Assembly: GCF_022458865.1 (NCBI RefSeq)
Contig: NZ_JAJNMU010000004.1
Location: forward strand, 248,001 to 312,000
DNA length: 64,000 nucleotides
Source of the DNA: Paenibacillus periandrae
Lineage (GTDB): Bacteria; Bacillota; Bacilli; Paenibacillales; NBRC-103111
Direction: 5' to 3'
The notes beneath the pieces are model-generated. The model was given only the letters and a program-made list of their open reading frames with translations. It had not been told where the DNA came from and ran no database searches. Shown piece after piece: positions 26,017-34,885 of this stretch (position 1 is the first letter of the stretch; each line of letters starts with the position of its first letter). The translations under genes were made by a program, and so were the position numbers.

Positions 26017-26466
26017 TTATTCCTCCTGTGTAAGTTGATGGACTTGCTCTAACAGCTCGGTAAGACGCTTCCTCATCGTGAAGGCTTCATCAGGCGCCAT
26101 ATTGATATGGCAAAATACGCGTTCAGGCACCTCTTGTGCTTGCTCCTTAAGAGAATGCCCCTGATCCGTCAACCGGATAATGACATTGCGCTCGTCCCGA
26201 GGGTCACGGTTCCTTCGAATCAATTCCATGCCTTCCAATTTCTTCAGCAACGGCGTAAGGGTACCCGAATCCAGATACAATCGGCTGCCCAACTCCTTAA
26301 CTGTGATGACATCCTGCTCCCAAAGCACCAATAGCACAATGTATTGGGTGTATGTAAGTCCCAGCTTGTCCAGAACCGGCCTGTATAGCCTTGTCATCTC
26401 CCTTGAGAACGCATAGACCGCAAAGCATAATTGATTATCCAGCTTCAATATTTCGTCTCTGTTCAT
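26017..26466 (-). CDS. ohrR: OhrR-like MarR-family peroxide sensor
   Basis: 149 residues from the ATG at 26466; an ATG two codons earlier abuts the ribosome site. It has a winged-helix MarR fold and the N-terminal LDNQLCFAVYAFSREM motif, whose single cysteine is the peroxide-sensing residue of OhrR, plus LGLTYTQYIVLLVLWE and RDERNVIIRLTDQG. Oxidation of the cysteine releases the repressor from DNA. The operator is probably the 22-bp palindrome just upstream. Unlike the usual ohrA-ohrR pairing, the partner here is a glutathione peroxidase gene. Confidence 0.88.
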   Translation of the reverse strand: MNRDEILKLDNQLCFAVYAFSREMTRLYRPVLDKLGLTYTQYIVLLVLWEQDVITVKELGSRLYLDSGTLTPLLKKLEGMELIRRNRDPRDERNVIIRLTDQGHSLKEQAQEVPERVFCHINMAPDEAFTMRKRLTELLEQVHQLTQEE

Positions 26467-26485
26467 AAGCATCTCTTTCCATTCA

Positions 26486-26507
26486 ATTAAATTGTATACA
26501 ATTTAAT
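26486..26507. promoter_or_regulatory. OhrR operator overlapping the -10 region
   Basis: A perfect 22-bp palindrome with half-site ATTAAATTGTA, followed by another ATACAATTAA half-site at 26511-26520. OhrR operators are AT-rich with TACAATT/AATTGTA halves, matching this. The TACAAT within it can serve as the -10 of the ohrR-bsaA promoter, with a TTAATT 18 bp upstream as a weak -35, so binding would repress its own operon. Confidence 0.75.
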
Positions 26508-26601
26508 TTCATACAATTAATTTATCTCATTTTTATTGAAATGTCAAGAAGACTAAAATTCAATTTTGTAGCTCCTATCCTATTTTAGGATAATTTTATC
26601 G

Positions 26602-26626
26602 AAAAAATCCCCCGGATGGGGGATTT
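26602..26626 (-). terminator. Terminator of the secreted hydrolase operon
   Basis: On the minus strand AAATCCCCC, a 3-nt loop and GGGGGATTTTTT form a compact, strong terminator 14 bp after the stop codon of the discoidin-domain hydrolase gene. Confidence 0.85.
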
Positions 26627-26639
26627 ACCTTCTCAGCTA

Positions 26640-29270
26640 TCATTCAAAACCATAAATCTGCAGCTCATGAATAGACCAGTAATTTCCACTTGTTCCGGTT
26701 TGCACAATTTTTACATATCTGGCCTGCTGAGGGTTGAATTTTATTTCCGTCACCTTATTTCCGTTGCCGAATGCGATCGGCCCCGTCCATGTTAAGCCAT
26801 TGTTCGACACATAAACTTCGTATTTACGTGGGTAATCGTTAGGCGATCCCTCCGTCTGAAGCTCTATTCGATTGATCATAAAGGAATTCTTCATATCTAC
26901 TTGATAATATTGTCCCGACGTCTGTGCGCCATTAGTATCCCATCTTGTATTACTGTTATCATCAATCGCGCCTTGTGGCTTCCCTCCAGAACTTCCAGAG
27001 ACGATCCAATTCTTACGGTCCAAAGGCACATAATCCGTCGCGGCTGTCTCAACAGTTTGGGAAGTCCCACTAACGCCTGACAACCTTATTTGATACTTGT
27101 ATGTCGTGCCAGCCAAAGTGCTGCTGTCGATAAAATGGTTTTTTTGCACGTTAGCAGCGATTAATTCGTAGCTCACACTCGCATCTGAACTACGCCAAAT
27201 ATCGTAGCCCTTGGCACCCTCCGATTCCATCCAGTAGAGTTCTATTGAATGCTGCTGTATAGGCGCCGCCTTCACCCAAGTCGGTGGTTTTGGTTTAACA
27301 TCTTCAGAACGTGTCAGGATATATTGAACCGCTTCACCAGGACCGAGCGTTTCCTTTAACTCCAGATCGGGGGAAGCCTGTAATCCCGATATATACGTCC
27401 GTGCTTCCTCATAGGTGCTGCCTGTTCCAAATCTTTCCCCTTCATAAATAGTCTGCTCAGGCATAGTCACCTTAACAGCTATCGTCTGTGCACTTTTCTC
27501 AAAATTAACGAAGTTCAGCAATATTTTGTTAGAGGTTCCCTCGGATCCGGGCAAGGGCCTCAGCGAAGACGTGTCTACCCCACGGAAGTATACTAGCTTA
27601 TCATATAAAGCATTGGCATTGGTTACTTGGTAAACTAACGGTTTGCCATGGGTCGCATAGGCCAGATTAAGCCGTCTCATAATTCCTGCTCGGGAATCTG
27701 TTTCTGAAGTATTCTCGTATATTCGTGTTGCAGCAGGATTGTGGTTATTCAAATTAAAGCCCGTTTCAAACAAAGAGTAGTTAGGATAAAAGGCAGCATG
27801 ATGGGTGAACATGTCTGCATAACCAATATGAGCGCGCATAATCCGGTCAAAAACCGCCGATTTCGGCTCAACGGCCCCGAATTGCTTAGCATCCATATGA
27901 GTATCCGAGGTACCATATTCAGTATTCAGCATCAGCTTCGGCAAACCGTCTTCGGCTCCACCAAACGTCTTCATATTTTCTATAAAGCTTCCTCCCACAC
28001 GATCCGCAAATGAAGAGCCATAGGAATGGCCATTGGTTAGATTAGTCACATTTTCCAGCTCCCTGCGTTGGGACGGATCGCTTTCCCACCCGTCAGGATC
28101 CCCGCATTGGCGTTTTCCATCGGGTGATTGATTTTTGCAAGCTTTCATCTCATACGGGAGCGCATAGGCCCAGCCTGGGGCAACGGTTTTCAGATGGGGT
28201 GCCAATACAGGAATATTGGTATTTAACCAATTGGCTATGGCCAGATTTACTGCTTTGGAACGATTAAACAATCCAGGCTCGTTATCGATCTCATAATATT
28301 GAAAAAGAGAACCGTAATTTTTTAAATAATTAACCAATTTATCCTTGGCATCATCGGGTAGTGTTCCATCCATTTTCAGCTTGATATTGCCTGTGTGCAA
28401 ATGAAACGATACAGCTTGAGTATTATAGTCCCGTAACGTCTCGTAATAAGTCCCAATAGCTGAACAAGCGTTCTTCACATCGGTAGCGCAGCCGGTACGC
28501 ATCACATTGCCGCTATAAGCGATGCCCATCCATTTCAAGACATAAGGGAGATGCCGGACGGCCCCTTCGTCGTAGTAAAAGGACATATTGTTGAGGCTTG
28601 TACCTGATGCGATATAGCTGCCGTGAATCGGTTCCTCCACAGGTGCAGACAAAGCTTTTAACCCGACATAATCCCACTTCCACCAAAGATACTCATTCTC
28701 GGAAGCCGAGCAATATAAGCAACCTGCAGCCTGCAGCTCCAATACATTGTTACCAAGCTGTAACTGCTCCTTTGGGATGTAAAGCTCGTACGTCTTTTTG
28801 AATGGGTATTCGCTTGTCGTACCACCGACACCAGCGATCTGAACAATGCCCGATAACAAACGGTTGGTGAATACAGCCATTTGCGGGACTGATTTATAAG
28901 CATCGAGCACCTTGAACTGTAAATGAACGCCGTTTTGCGGGATCGCTTCCAACGAATAGCTGATGCTCAATGACGGATTCACCGATTTATTGAGTCCACT
29001 CGGCACACTCTTCCAATCCGTAATCTTAATGGAATCGGCAGAAAAGCTATAGCTTTGTCTCCCGGTATCCGAATTACCGAACTCATTAAAGGAATCATCC
29101 TGTTTCCCAAGCAGCCATATCCAGCTGTCTTGGCTTTGCAAAGCTGAAGCTGGCTCAGCACGCGTTAATTGAACGGCTGCCTTGCATGGGTCGCAGGAAA
29201 CTAAAGATACAATGAACAAGCATAACAGAACTGCTGGCAAAACAAGCAACAAAACCAGTTTTCTCTTCAT
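26640..29270 (-). CDS. Secreted glycoside hydrolase (clan GH-A-like) with Fn3 and discoidin domains
   Basis: 876 residues from the ATG at 29270, which has GGAG 8 nt upstream. An ATG at 29309 overlaps the previous stop codon as ATGA and is an alternative. Signal peptide; beta-sandwich region (about 20-200); a TIM-barrel-like catalytic region with EIDNEP (acid/base E near 331) and LNTEYG (nucleophile E near 451), 120 residues apart as in clan GH-A; a beta domain; an Fn3 module near 655-745; and an F5/8 type C (discoidin) module in the last 130 residues, which binds carbohydrate. I do not recognise the GH family. It follows a GH26 gene in the same operon, next to the exopolysaccharide genes. Confidence 0.75.
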   Translation of the reverse strand: MKRKLVLLLVLPAVLLCLFIVSLVSCDPCKAAVQLTRAEPASALQSQDSWIWLLGKQDDSFNEFGNSDTGRQSYSFSADSIKITDWKSVPSGLNKSVNPSLSISYSLEAIPQNGVHLQFKVLDAYKSVPQMAVFTNRLLSGIVQIAGVGGTTSEYPFKKTYELYIPKEQLQLGNNVLELQAAGCLYCSASENEYLWWKWDYVGLKALSAPVEEPIHGSYIASGTSLNNMSFYYDEGAVRHLPYVLKWMGIAYSGNVMRTGCATDVKNACSAIGTYYETLRDYNTQAVSFHLHTGNIKLKMDGTLPDDAKDKLVNYLKNYGSLFQYYEIDNEPGLFNRSKAVNLAIANWLNTNIPVLAPHLKTVAPGWAYALPYEMKACKNQSPDGKRQCGDPDGWESDPSQRRELENVTNLTNGHSYGSSFADRVGGSFIENMKTFGGAEDGLPKLMLNTEYGTSDTHMDAKQFGAVEPKSAVFDRIMRAHIGYADMFTHHAAFYPNYSLFETGFNLNNHNPAATRIYENTSETDSRAGIMRRLNLAYATHGKPLVYQVTNANALYDKLVYFRGVDTSSLRPLPGSEGTSNKILLNFVNFEKSAQTIAVKVTMPEQTIYEGERFGTGSTYEEARTYISGLQASPDLELKETLGPGEAVQYILTRSEDVKPKPPTWVKAAPIQQHSIELYWMESEGAKGYDIWRSSDASVSYELIAANVQKNHFIDSSTLAGTTYKYQIRLSGVSGTSQTVETAATDYVPLDRKNWIVSGSSGGKPQGAIDDNSNTRWDTNGAQTSGQYYQVDMKNSFMINRIELQTEGSPNDYPRKYEVYVSNNGLTWTGPIAFGNGNKVTEIKFNPQQARYVKIVQTGTSGNYWSIHELQIYGFE

Positions 29271-29305
29271 GGTGTGTCTCCATTCCTTTTTTTGAACCGC
29301 GTCCT

Positions 29306-30817
29306 TCATTTAGGAATAAATAACGCACTCTCCGGAATGATTTCTTTGACTTGGGAAAGGCTCGCCCACATGACTTTGGCTGCCGCCCCTGCTTTATCAT
29401 TGTAGAACTCTACTTTAAAGTCGACGGGCTTTCCCGCGGTAAGTGCAATCGTGCCGGATCGTTCAACCCAGCTTTGGTTGAACCAGCTGTCTATAACTAA
29501 ATCCCCATTCACCCAAACTCTTATTCCGTCATCGCTCAAGGTGGATATCGTATAAGTTTCCGTAAAGCTGGGCCAAAGCCTGCCCGTCCATCTCACAGAG
29601 AAGGTGTCTGCCTGTACAGCGGTAGTTGGAGCCAATTGCCGCCAATTGAAGTCGATATTAGGATCTTCACGAACTTCCTTAAGGTCTGTAAAGTCCTTGT
29701 TATCGTAGTATTCGGCTACCAAACCATTCTTACCGGCAGCCTTGCCGGGCATTCGGACAGTAAGTGGAACCGTCCCCCTCTTGATGGATCTTGAACTGGT
29801 ATAAAAGGAGTGGATACGCTCTGCTGTGTTATTTTCGGTCAGCATTTTGCCCCAAACCATCATATAAGCCCATTTGGGCTGATTCTCAAGGACAGCAGCG
29901 TCCGGGATTTCGCCGGTTTCTCCAATCGCCACCGGTTTGCCTCCCGAAAGCTCAACAATCTTGTCATAGTATTCCTGCCGGAAATCATTACCATAGATGT
30001 CAACAGCCAGAATATCCACCTTGTCAGCGCCAGGATAAGTCAGCGTATAAGGATCGGCCCATTCCGTAGGTGCATTCGGACTCCACACCCACAGAAGATT
30101 GTTCAGCTTATGCACGTTTACGTACCGGTCATACATGATATTCCATAGAGCAGAGAAGTTATTCTTCTTGCCCCACCAAAACCATCCTCCGTTCATTTCA
30201 TGATAAGGACGCCATAATACTGGAACTCCAGCATCCTTAAGCTTAATCAGGGATACAGCCACCTCATCCAGGTCCGCAATCAAATGATTATATTCCACGG
30301 TTCCCGGCGTCACATATTTATCGAACTCAGATTGACTCATTTCCTTTTGAACATTGGACCAGCAGCGGCAAGTATCGGGAATGCTTTCATGATAAGTCAT
30401 CGTAACAAGACCACCTGCTTTATTCCAAGCGATCGCGCTGTTCACCACCTTCTGCCTTTGCGAGGCTACTTCCGAAGGGGATTGATTCATAATGGCTCCA
30501 AGCTCATAGCCGTGAATTCCCGCGTTCTTGCCAGTCTGTTTCTTTAATTTGTTGTTCAGCTCATCGGGGCTTTCCAAATAATCATGCTGACCAGTTATGA
30601 TTTTCGTCCCTGAAATCTCATAGAGATTTTGCAACACTGCTTTGGCTTCGGTTGATGCTACTGGATTAACCGGTGCCGATAAAGCTGACGAAATATCTGA
30701 ATCAACAGGAAAATGAGGGGCAACCAACGTAAGTAACAGTAAAATAGAAATCACTTTTATAACCACACCCACCCTTCTGCTATGCTGCAGCAAAATCATA
30801 TGGTATAATTTTTGCAA
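29306..30817 (-). CDS. Secreted GH26 beta-mannanase-like enzyme with PA14 domain
   Basis: 503 residues: signal peptide, GH26 barrel (about 55-345) and a PA14 beta-barrel (about 365-500) likely to bind sugar. The GH26 catalytic pair is visible: acid/base E207 in RPYHEMNGGWFWWG and nucleophile E300 in AIGETGE. GH26 enzymes mostly cut beta-1,4-mannans. Its gene is downstream of the exopolysaccharide operon, on the same strand, separated from it by a small plus-strand ORF and a terminator hairpin. Because that operon makes GDP-mannose, the enzyme may process the cell's own mannose-containing polymer; use on plant mannan is the alternative. An ATGA overlap links it to the next hydrolase gene. Confidence 0.9.
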   Translation of the reverse strand: MQKLYHMILLQHSRRVGVVIKVISILLLLTLVAPHFPVDSDISSALSAPVNPVASTEAKAVLQNLYEISGTKIITGQHDYLESPDELNNKLKKQTGKNAGIHGYELGAIMNQSPSEVASQRQKVVNSAIAWNKAGGLVTMTYHESIPDTCRCWSNVQKEMSQSEFDKYVTPGTVEYNHLIADLDEVAVSLIKLKDAGVPVLWRPYHEMNGGWFWWGKKNNFSALWNIMYDRYVNVHKLNNLLWVWSPNAPTEWADPYTLTYPGADKVDILAVDIYGNDFRQEYYDKIVELSGGKPVAIGETGEIPDAAVLENQPKWAYMMVWGKMLTENNTAERIHSFYTSSRSIKRGTVPLTVRMPGKAAGKNGLVAEYYDNKDFTDLKEVREDPNIDFNWRQLAPTTAVQADTFSVRWTGRLWPSFTETYTISTLSDDGIRVWVNGDLVIDSWFNQSWVERSGTIALTAGKPVDFKVEFYNDKAGAAAKVMWASLSQVKEIIPESALFIPK

Positions 30818-30838
30818 AACTTATGTTTGTTAAAGGAG
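30804..30838 (+). promoter_or_regulatory. Extended -10 promoter and ribosome site of the small ORF
   Basis: TATAAT at 30804-30809 is preceded by TGG, an extended -10 motif, with no clear -35 hexamer. AAAGGAG at 30832-30838 lies 10 nt before the GTG at 30849. Together they support expression of the only plus-strand ORF called here. Confidence 0.5.
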
Positions 30839-30848
30839 CTGCTAGTGA

Positions 30849-30950
30849 GTGAATCATAATTCTAAGCTATCCATGCCAAGAGGCTGTATTTGGGCTATTG
30901 TCATAACCTTGCCGATCTGGTTCATTATTTTATACTTAGTGGTCAAATAA
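30849..30950 (+). CDS. Small single-pass membrane peptide (33 aa)
   Basis: A GTG-initiated 33-codon frame, with an internal ATG at codon 9, preceded by AAAGGAG and an extended -10 promoter. It encodes a short polar start (NHNSKLSMPRGC) followed by one hydrophobic helix (WAIVITLPIWFIILYLVV) and a final lysine. It is divergent from the GH26 gene and convergent with the exopolysaccharide operon, whose terminator hairpin begins at its stop codon. I do not recognise the family. It could be a small regulatory membrane protein or a toxin-like peptide. The promoter, ribosome site and hydrophobic pattern make chance less likely, but a homolog search is needed to settle it. Confidence 0.5.
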   Translation: MNHNSKLSMPRGCIWAIVITLPIWFIILYLVVK

Positions 30951-30994
30951 ACAATCGCCTTCCATCCCCACAAAGAGAATAAAAGGCGGTTGCT
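30949..30994. terminator. Bidirectional terminator between small ORF and exopolysaccharide operon
   Basis: CAATCGCCTT and AAGGCGGTTG pair, allowing one G-U, around a loop of about 22 nt. The minus-strand exit has TTGTTTATTT, which serves the end of the exopolysaccharide operon (last stop at 31013). The plus-strand exit is T-poor. Confidence 0.5.
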
Positions 30995-31012
30995 CATTCC
31001 GAATATCCGCTT

Positions 31013-32383
31013 TCATATGAACTGATGAAGCGGTATGTCCTTCCATTCCATGCAAATTCGAACGATATCCTCCTCAACCAATTCCGAACCGGTCTGTACC
31101 TCGATAAGCTCCATATCTGTTATAGCCAGAATGCTGTGTTTGGTCCCTTCCGGAATACGGACTACATCGCCTGGCTTCACTTGAAACGGCTTATCGTTGA
31201 TCACAATATCCGCAATGCCGCTAATGATGGTCCATACTTCACTTCGTTTATAGTGAAGCTGATAGCTAATGTTTTTACCTGCGCAGACCATAATGCGTTT
31301 GGTCAATACTTCGTTACCTTCTTTATATTTGATGTAATCAACGACGCGGTATCGTCCCCATCTCCGCTCCTCGTACATCGGCCGCTGCACAATATGATTC
31401 ATAACTTCCTTAATTCTTGGACTTTCCACTTTGGAAGTGACCAATATGCCGTCCGGGCTTGCAGCTACTACCACATCGTGCATGCCGATCACGGTAACTG
31501 GGATGTCCAGCTCATTGATCAGGTGTGTATTTACGGAGTCCTCCGTAATAATTCCAGTCCCGATCTGGGAGCAGCTCATTTCCTCTGTCAACGTATTCCA
31601 GGTGCCCAAATCCTTCCAGAATCCGCTGTAGGGCAGCACGACTACATTGTTTTCCTTCTCTACGACCTCGTAATCAAAGCTGATTTTGGGCAGATCTTTA
31701 TACTGCTTGAGCATCTCCTCATACTGAATGGGAAGTCCTTTCTCAATCAGCACATTAATCAAGTAATCGAGACGGAATCCAAATACTCCGCAATTCCATA
31801 GAGCATGACGCTGGATTAAAGCTTCGGCTTGCGCACGGTCAGGTTTTTCCCTGAAATGACTGACCTGAAGTATATTAGGATCTGAAGCATGAGGCTCGGA
31901 GGGAACGATATAGCCATATTTCTCTGAAGGTACGCTTGGAACCACACCGATTAACGCCAGATTGGCATCCGTCTCTTGAAGAACCTGCTCCAGTTGCTTG
32001 ATAGCTTCGAAGAAAGCCTCATCTACATAAGGGTCGACTGGCATGACGGTTATGACGGTATTAAGCGGAACGTTGCCCATCGAATACATGTATGTAGCCG
32101 TGAGCGCAATAGCAGCGAAGGTATCTCTCCTTTCGGGCTCGATAATGATCGGGACCTCGTTCCCAAGCTGGCTAGTCATCATATCCATTTGAGATCGGTT
32201 TGTAGCTACATAAGCGGAATCTGTCAAGCCTGCGTTATTTAGCTGCCTCCATACTCTCTGTACCATAGATTCCATCTCATGGTTCGGACTTTCGAGTATT
32301 TTCAAAAACTGCTTGGATCTTGAATCGTTGGACAATGGCCAAAGCCGCTTACCCGAGCCTCCAGATAGAAGAACAAGTTTCAT
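31013..32383 (-). CDS. manC: Mannose-1-phosphate guanylyltransferase with C-terminal cupin (ManC)
   Basis: 456 residues from the ATG at 32383, which follows a GGGAGAG ribosome site. The nucleotidyltransferase domain begins LVLLSGGSGKRLWPLS, and the GDP-mannose pyrophosphorylase motif FREKPD follows near 175. A C-terminal cupin of the phosphomannose-isomerase II type carries WGRYRVVDY, YQLHYKRSEVWTIISGIADI and VRIPEGTKHSI. It makes GDP-mannose from mannose-1-phosphate and GTP and may also interconvert fructose-6-P and mannose-6-P. As last gene of the operon it supplies mannose for the polymer, matching the mannanase next door. Confidence 0.93.
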   Translation of the reverse strand: MKLVLLSGGSGKRLWPLSNDSRSKQFLKILESPNHEMESMVQRVWRQLNNAGLTDSAYVATNRSQMDMMTSQLGNEVPIIIEPERRDTFAAIALTATYMYSMGNVPLNTVITVMPVDPYVDEAFFEAIKQLEQVLQETDANLALIGVVPSVPSEKYGYIVPSEPHASDPNILQVSHFREKPDRAQAEALIQRHALWNCGVFGFRLDYLINVLIEKGLPIQYEEMLKQYKDLPKISFDYEVVEKENNVVVLPYSGFWKDLGTWNTLTEEMSCSQIGTGIITEDSVNTHLINELDIPVTVIGMHDVVVAASPDGILVTSKVESPRIKEVMNHIVQRPMYEERRWGRYRVVDYIKYKEGNEVLTKRIMVCAGKNISYQLHYKRSEVWTIISGIADIVINDKPFQVKPGDVVRIPEGTKHSILAITDMELIEVQTGSELVEEDIVRICMEWKDIPLHQFI

Positions 32384-32419
32384 GAATGTCACTCTCCCTA
32401 TGGTTATGATTAGTTAAGC

Positions 32420-33751
32420 CTATCCGACATGGACCTGAGAACGGAAAGCTGGTATAGGTTCAGGCCTTCCTATTGAATAATAATGAAGCCCTGCTCCTTC
32501 GATTTGCTCTTTACTGTACACATTTCTTCCATCAATAAGAATCGGTTGTTCCATCACATAGATTAACTGTGACAATGAAATCTCCTTGAATTCCTGCCAA
32601 TCTGTCAGCAAGCACACGGCATCCGCATTTGCTGCAGCATCCAGCGCATTAGCGCACCACGTAATGGAAGGGTGGTCGAAGTTATGCTTAAATTTGCCCA
32701 TGGCGACAGGATCATAGAGCTTAAGCCGTGCACCCAAGCCGATCAAAGCTTCAATAATTTCAATCGAAGGCGCTTCGCGGATGTCATCCGTGTTCGGTTT
32801 GAAAGATAAGCCCCATATTCCGATCACGGTGTTACTCAGTTGTCCGAGCGACTGCTTCAGCTTCTCAATTACTTTGTATCTTTGCGCCTTATTGACTTCC
32901 ACCACCGACTTCAGAAGCTGGAATTCATAATTAACATTACCCGCAATCTGGATTAATGCCTTGGTGTCTTTAGGAAAGCATGATCCTCCATAGCCGATTC
33001 CTGCATTCAAAAACGCAGGGCCGATTCTGGGATCTTTACCCATTCCTAAAGCGACCTCCGTCACATCAGCACCCACCTTTTCACAAATATTTGATATTTC
33101 ATTGATAAATGATATTTTCGTTGCCAGAAATGCATTGGAAGCATATTTGATCATTTCCGCGCTGCGAATATCCGTGACGAAGATCTGGTCCGTGAAGCTG
33201 CTGTGCAACTCCACCATGGTTGCTTCCAACTCCCGGTTATCCAGCCCGATCACAATCCGGTCAGGATGAAGCGTGTCCTGTATAGCCGAACCCTCCCGTA
33301 GAAACTCTGGTATGGAGACAATATCAAATGGCTGCTCCGTTTGCCCTGCTATGATCTGGCGTATTTTCTCATTCGTTCCAACGGGGACGGTGCTTTTCGT
33401 AGCGACGATTTTCCGGCCGTTCATGGCTCTGCCTATTTCGCCTGCTGCCTGTTCAATATACTGTAAATTGGCTTCACCGCTTGGCAGGGAGGGAGTGCCT
33501 ACCGCTATAATAATAAGCTCGGATTGCCGTACCGCTTCGATCAAGTTGGATGAAAACTTCAAACGTTCGGCTTGTACATTGCGCTCCATAAATGTTTCGA
33601 TTCCTGGCTCGTAAATGGGGGAAGCCAGATTTCGCAAAGCCTCAATTTTATTTATATCCTGATCGACACAAATAACGTGATTGCCCATTTCTGCAAAGCA
33701 TATTCCCGAAACAAGTCCGACATAACCGGTTCCAATTACAGCGATTTCCAT
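32420..33751 (-). CDS. ugd: UDP-glucose 6-dehydrogenase
   Basis: 443 residues starting MEIAVIGTGYVG; the longer frame upstream lies inside the previous gene's end. The N-terminal Rossmann fold has GTGYVGLV, the central helix domain STVPVGTN, and the catalytic cysteine near 258 lies in GYGGSCFPKDTKAL. The C-terminal UDP-binding domain includes GLSFKPNTDDIREAPS. The sequence is of the UDP-glucose type (TuaD/Ugd) rather than GDP-mannose dehydrogenase. It oxidises UDP-glucose, made by the GalU encoded in this operon, to UDP-glucuronate, so the polymer is probably acidic. Confidence 0.9.
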   Translation of the reverse strand: MEIAVIGTGYVGLVSGICFAEMGNHVICVDQDINKIEALRNLASPIYEPGIETFMERNVQAERLKFSSNLIEAVRQSELIIIAVGTPSLPSGEANLQYIEQAAGEIGRAMNGRKIVATKSTVPVGTNEKIRQIIAGQTEQPFDIVSIPEFLREGSAIQDTLHPDRIVIGLDNRELEATMVELHSSFTDQIFVTDIRSAEMIKYASNAFLATKISFINEISNICEKVGADVTEVALGMGKDPRIGPAFLNAGIGYGGSCFPKDTKALIQIAGNVNYEFQLLKSVVEVNKAQRYKVIEKLKQSLGQLSNTVIGIWGLSFKPNTDDIREAPSIEIIEALIGLGARLKLYDPVAMGKFKHNFDHPSITWCANALDAAANADAVCLLTDWQEFKEISLSQLIYVMEQPILIDGRNVYSKEQIEGAGLHYYSIGRPEPIPAFRSQVHVG

Positions 33752-33755
33752 TCTG

Positions 33756-34856
33756 TCACCGTCCCTCTCTGAATTTTTCATAAGCTTTACCTATATAATT
33801 TTTGAAATTCACCATGAATGCCTTCTCATCGAACTTCCGGGCGTGGTTGACGATTTGCTGTACATCCCAAGCGTGATTTTCGACTTCATGTATAGCAGCA
33901 TCCAGATCATCGATTTCTTGACGTTTGAAGAAAATCCCGTTCAGCTTCGGCATGATCGTATCAAGTGCGCCTCCAGACTGATAAGCGATAACCGGCCTAC
34001 CTGCAGCATTGGCCTCAAGCGGCGTAATGCCAAAATCCTCCTCACCGGGAAAGATCAATGCTCGGCACTCCGCCATCAGCTTCGTAACGTCCCCATCCTC
34101 CAGCCTGCCGAGAAATTTCACATTACGTTTAGCCAACTGACGCAGCCGCCCAAGATCGGGCCCTTCTCCGACGATATACAAAGGAAGTCCATTGCGGCTG
34201 AACGTTTCCACGGCCAGATCAATCCGTTTATAGGACACAAGCCGGGAAACAATCAAATAGTAGCTCCCGATTGTCGCTGAGCTGTGAAACCTCGATGTAT
34301 TGATCGGAGGAAAAATAACGTCGGATTCCCGGTTATAATAATTTTGAATCCTGTTTTTCACAACAGATGAATTGGCAACGAATTGATTTACGTTCTTTGA
34401 CGTTCTTTGATCCCAGGTTTTAAGCTGCTGCATGTAGATCTTCAAAAGCTGCTTCAGCACATTGGATTTGGACTGTCTTTGCATGTAAGTGTCATAGTCC
34501 CATGCAAACCGCATTGGTGTATGACAGTAACAGAGATGGAAGGTCTCCTTTGGCACTTGAATACTTTTCATGAATGCGCTGCTCGAGCTGAGCACCATAT
34601 CAAATTCACGGAAGTCGAAATCCCTAATCGCAAAGGGGTAAAGGGGAAGCATTCCCTTGAAGTTATTTGCCCCTCCTGGCATTTTTTGAAGCCAGGATGC
34701 ACGTATATCCGCATCCTTAAGTGCGTCAAGCAGCCCATTGCTGCTAAAAACCGTGGTGAAAATAGGCGCCTGCGGATACATATGATGAAAGACCTCTACG
34801 ACTCTTTCGGCACCGCCCATTTGAATCAAATAATCATGCGCTATTGCTATTTTCAT
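33756..34856 (-). CDS. Glycosyltransferase family 4 (GT-B)
   Basis: 366 residues from the ATG at 34856, which has GG-rich sequence 9 nt before it. It begins IAIAHDYLIQMGGAERV, the acceptor-side loop common in GT4 enzymes. The C-terminal donor-binding half has YYLIVSRLVSYKRIDLAV, VGEGPDLGRL and the E-X7-E motif in FPGEEDFGITPLEANAAGRPVIAY. It is a retaining cytoplasmic transferase that adds one sugar to the lipid-linked repeat unit. Donor and acceptor cannot be assigned; mannose is plausible because GDP-mannose is made here. Confidence 0.9.
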   Translation of the reverse strand: MKIAIAHDYLIQMGGAERVVEVFHHMYPQAPIFTTVFSSNGLLDALKDADIRASWLQKMPGGANNFKGMLPLYPFAIRDFDFREFDMVLSSSSAFMKSIQVPKETFHLCYCHTPMRFAWDYDTYMQRQSKSNVLKQLLKIYMQQLKTWDQRTSKNVNQFVANSSVVKNRIQNYYNRESDVIFPPINTSRFHSSATIGSYYLIVSRLVSYKRIDLAVETFSRNGLPLYIVGEGPDLGRLRQLAKRNVKFLGRLEDGDVTKLMAECRALIFPGEEDFGITPLEANAAGRPVIAYQSGGALDTIMPKLNGIFFKRQEIDDLDAAIHEVENHAWDVQQIVNHARKFDEKAFMVNFKNYIGKAYEKFREGR

Positions 34857-34885
34857 TTGATCCATCCTTTTTTCCCATGGTTTAG

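Noticed and set aside
31025..31801. 258-codon plus-strand open frame
   Set aside because: It is antisense to manC, whose nucleotidyltransferase and cupin motifs are intact.
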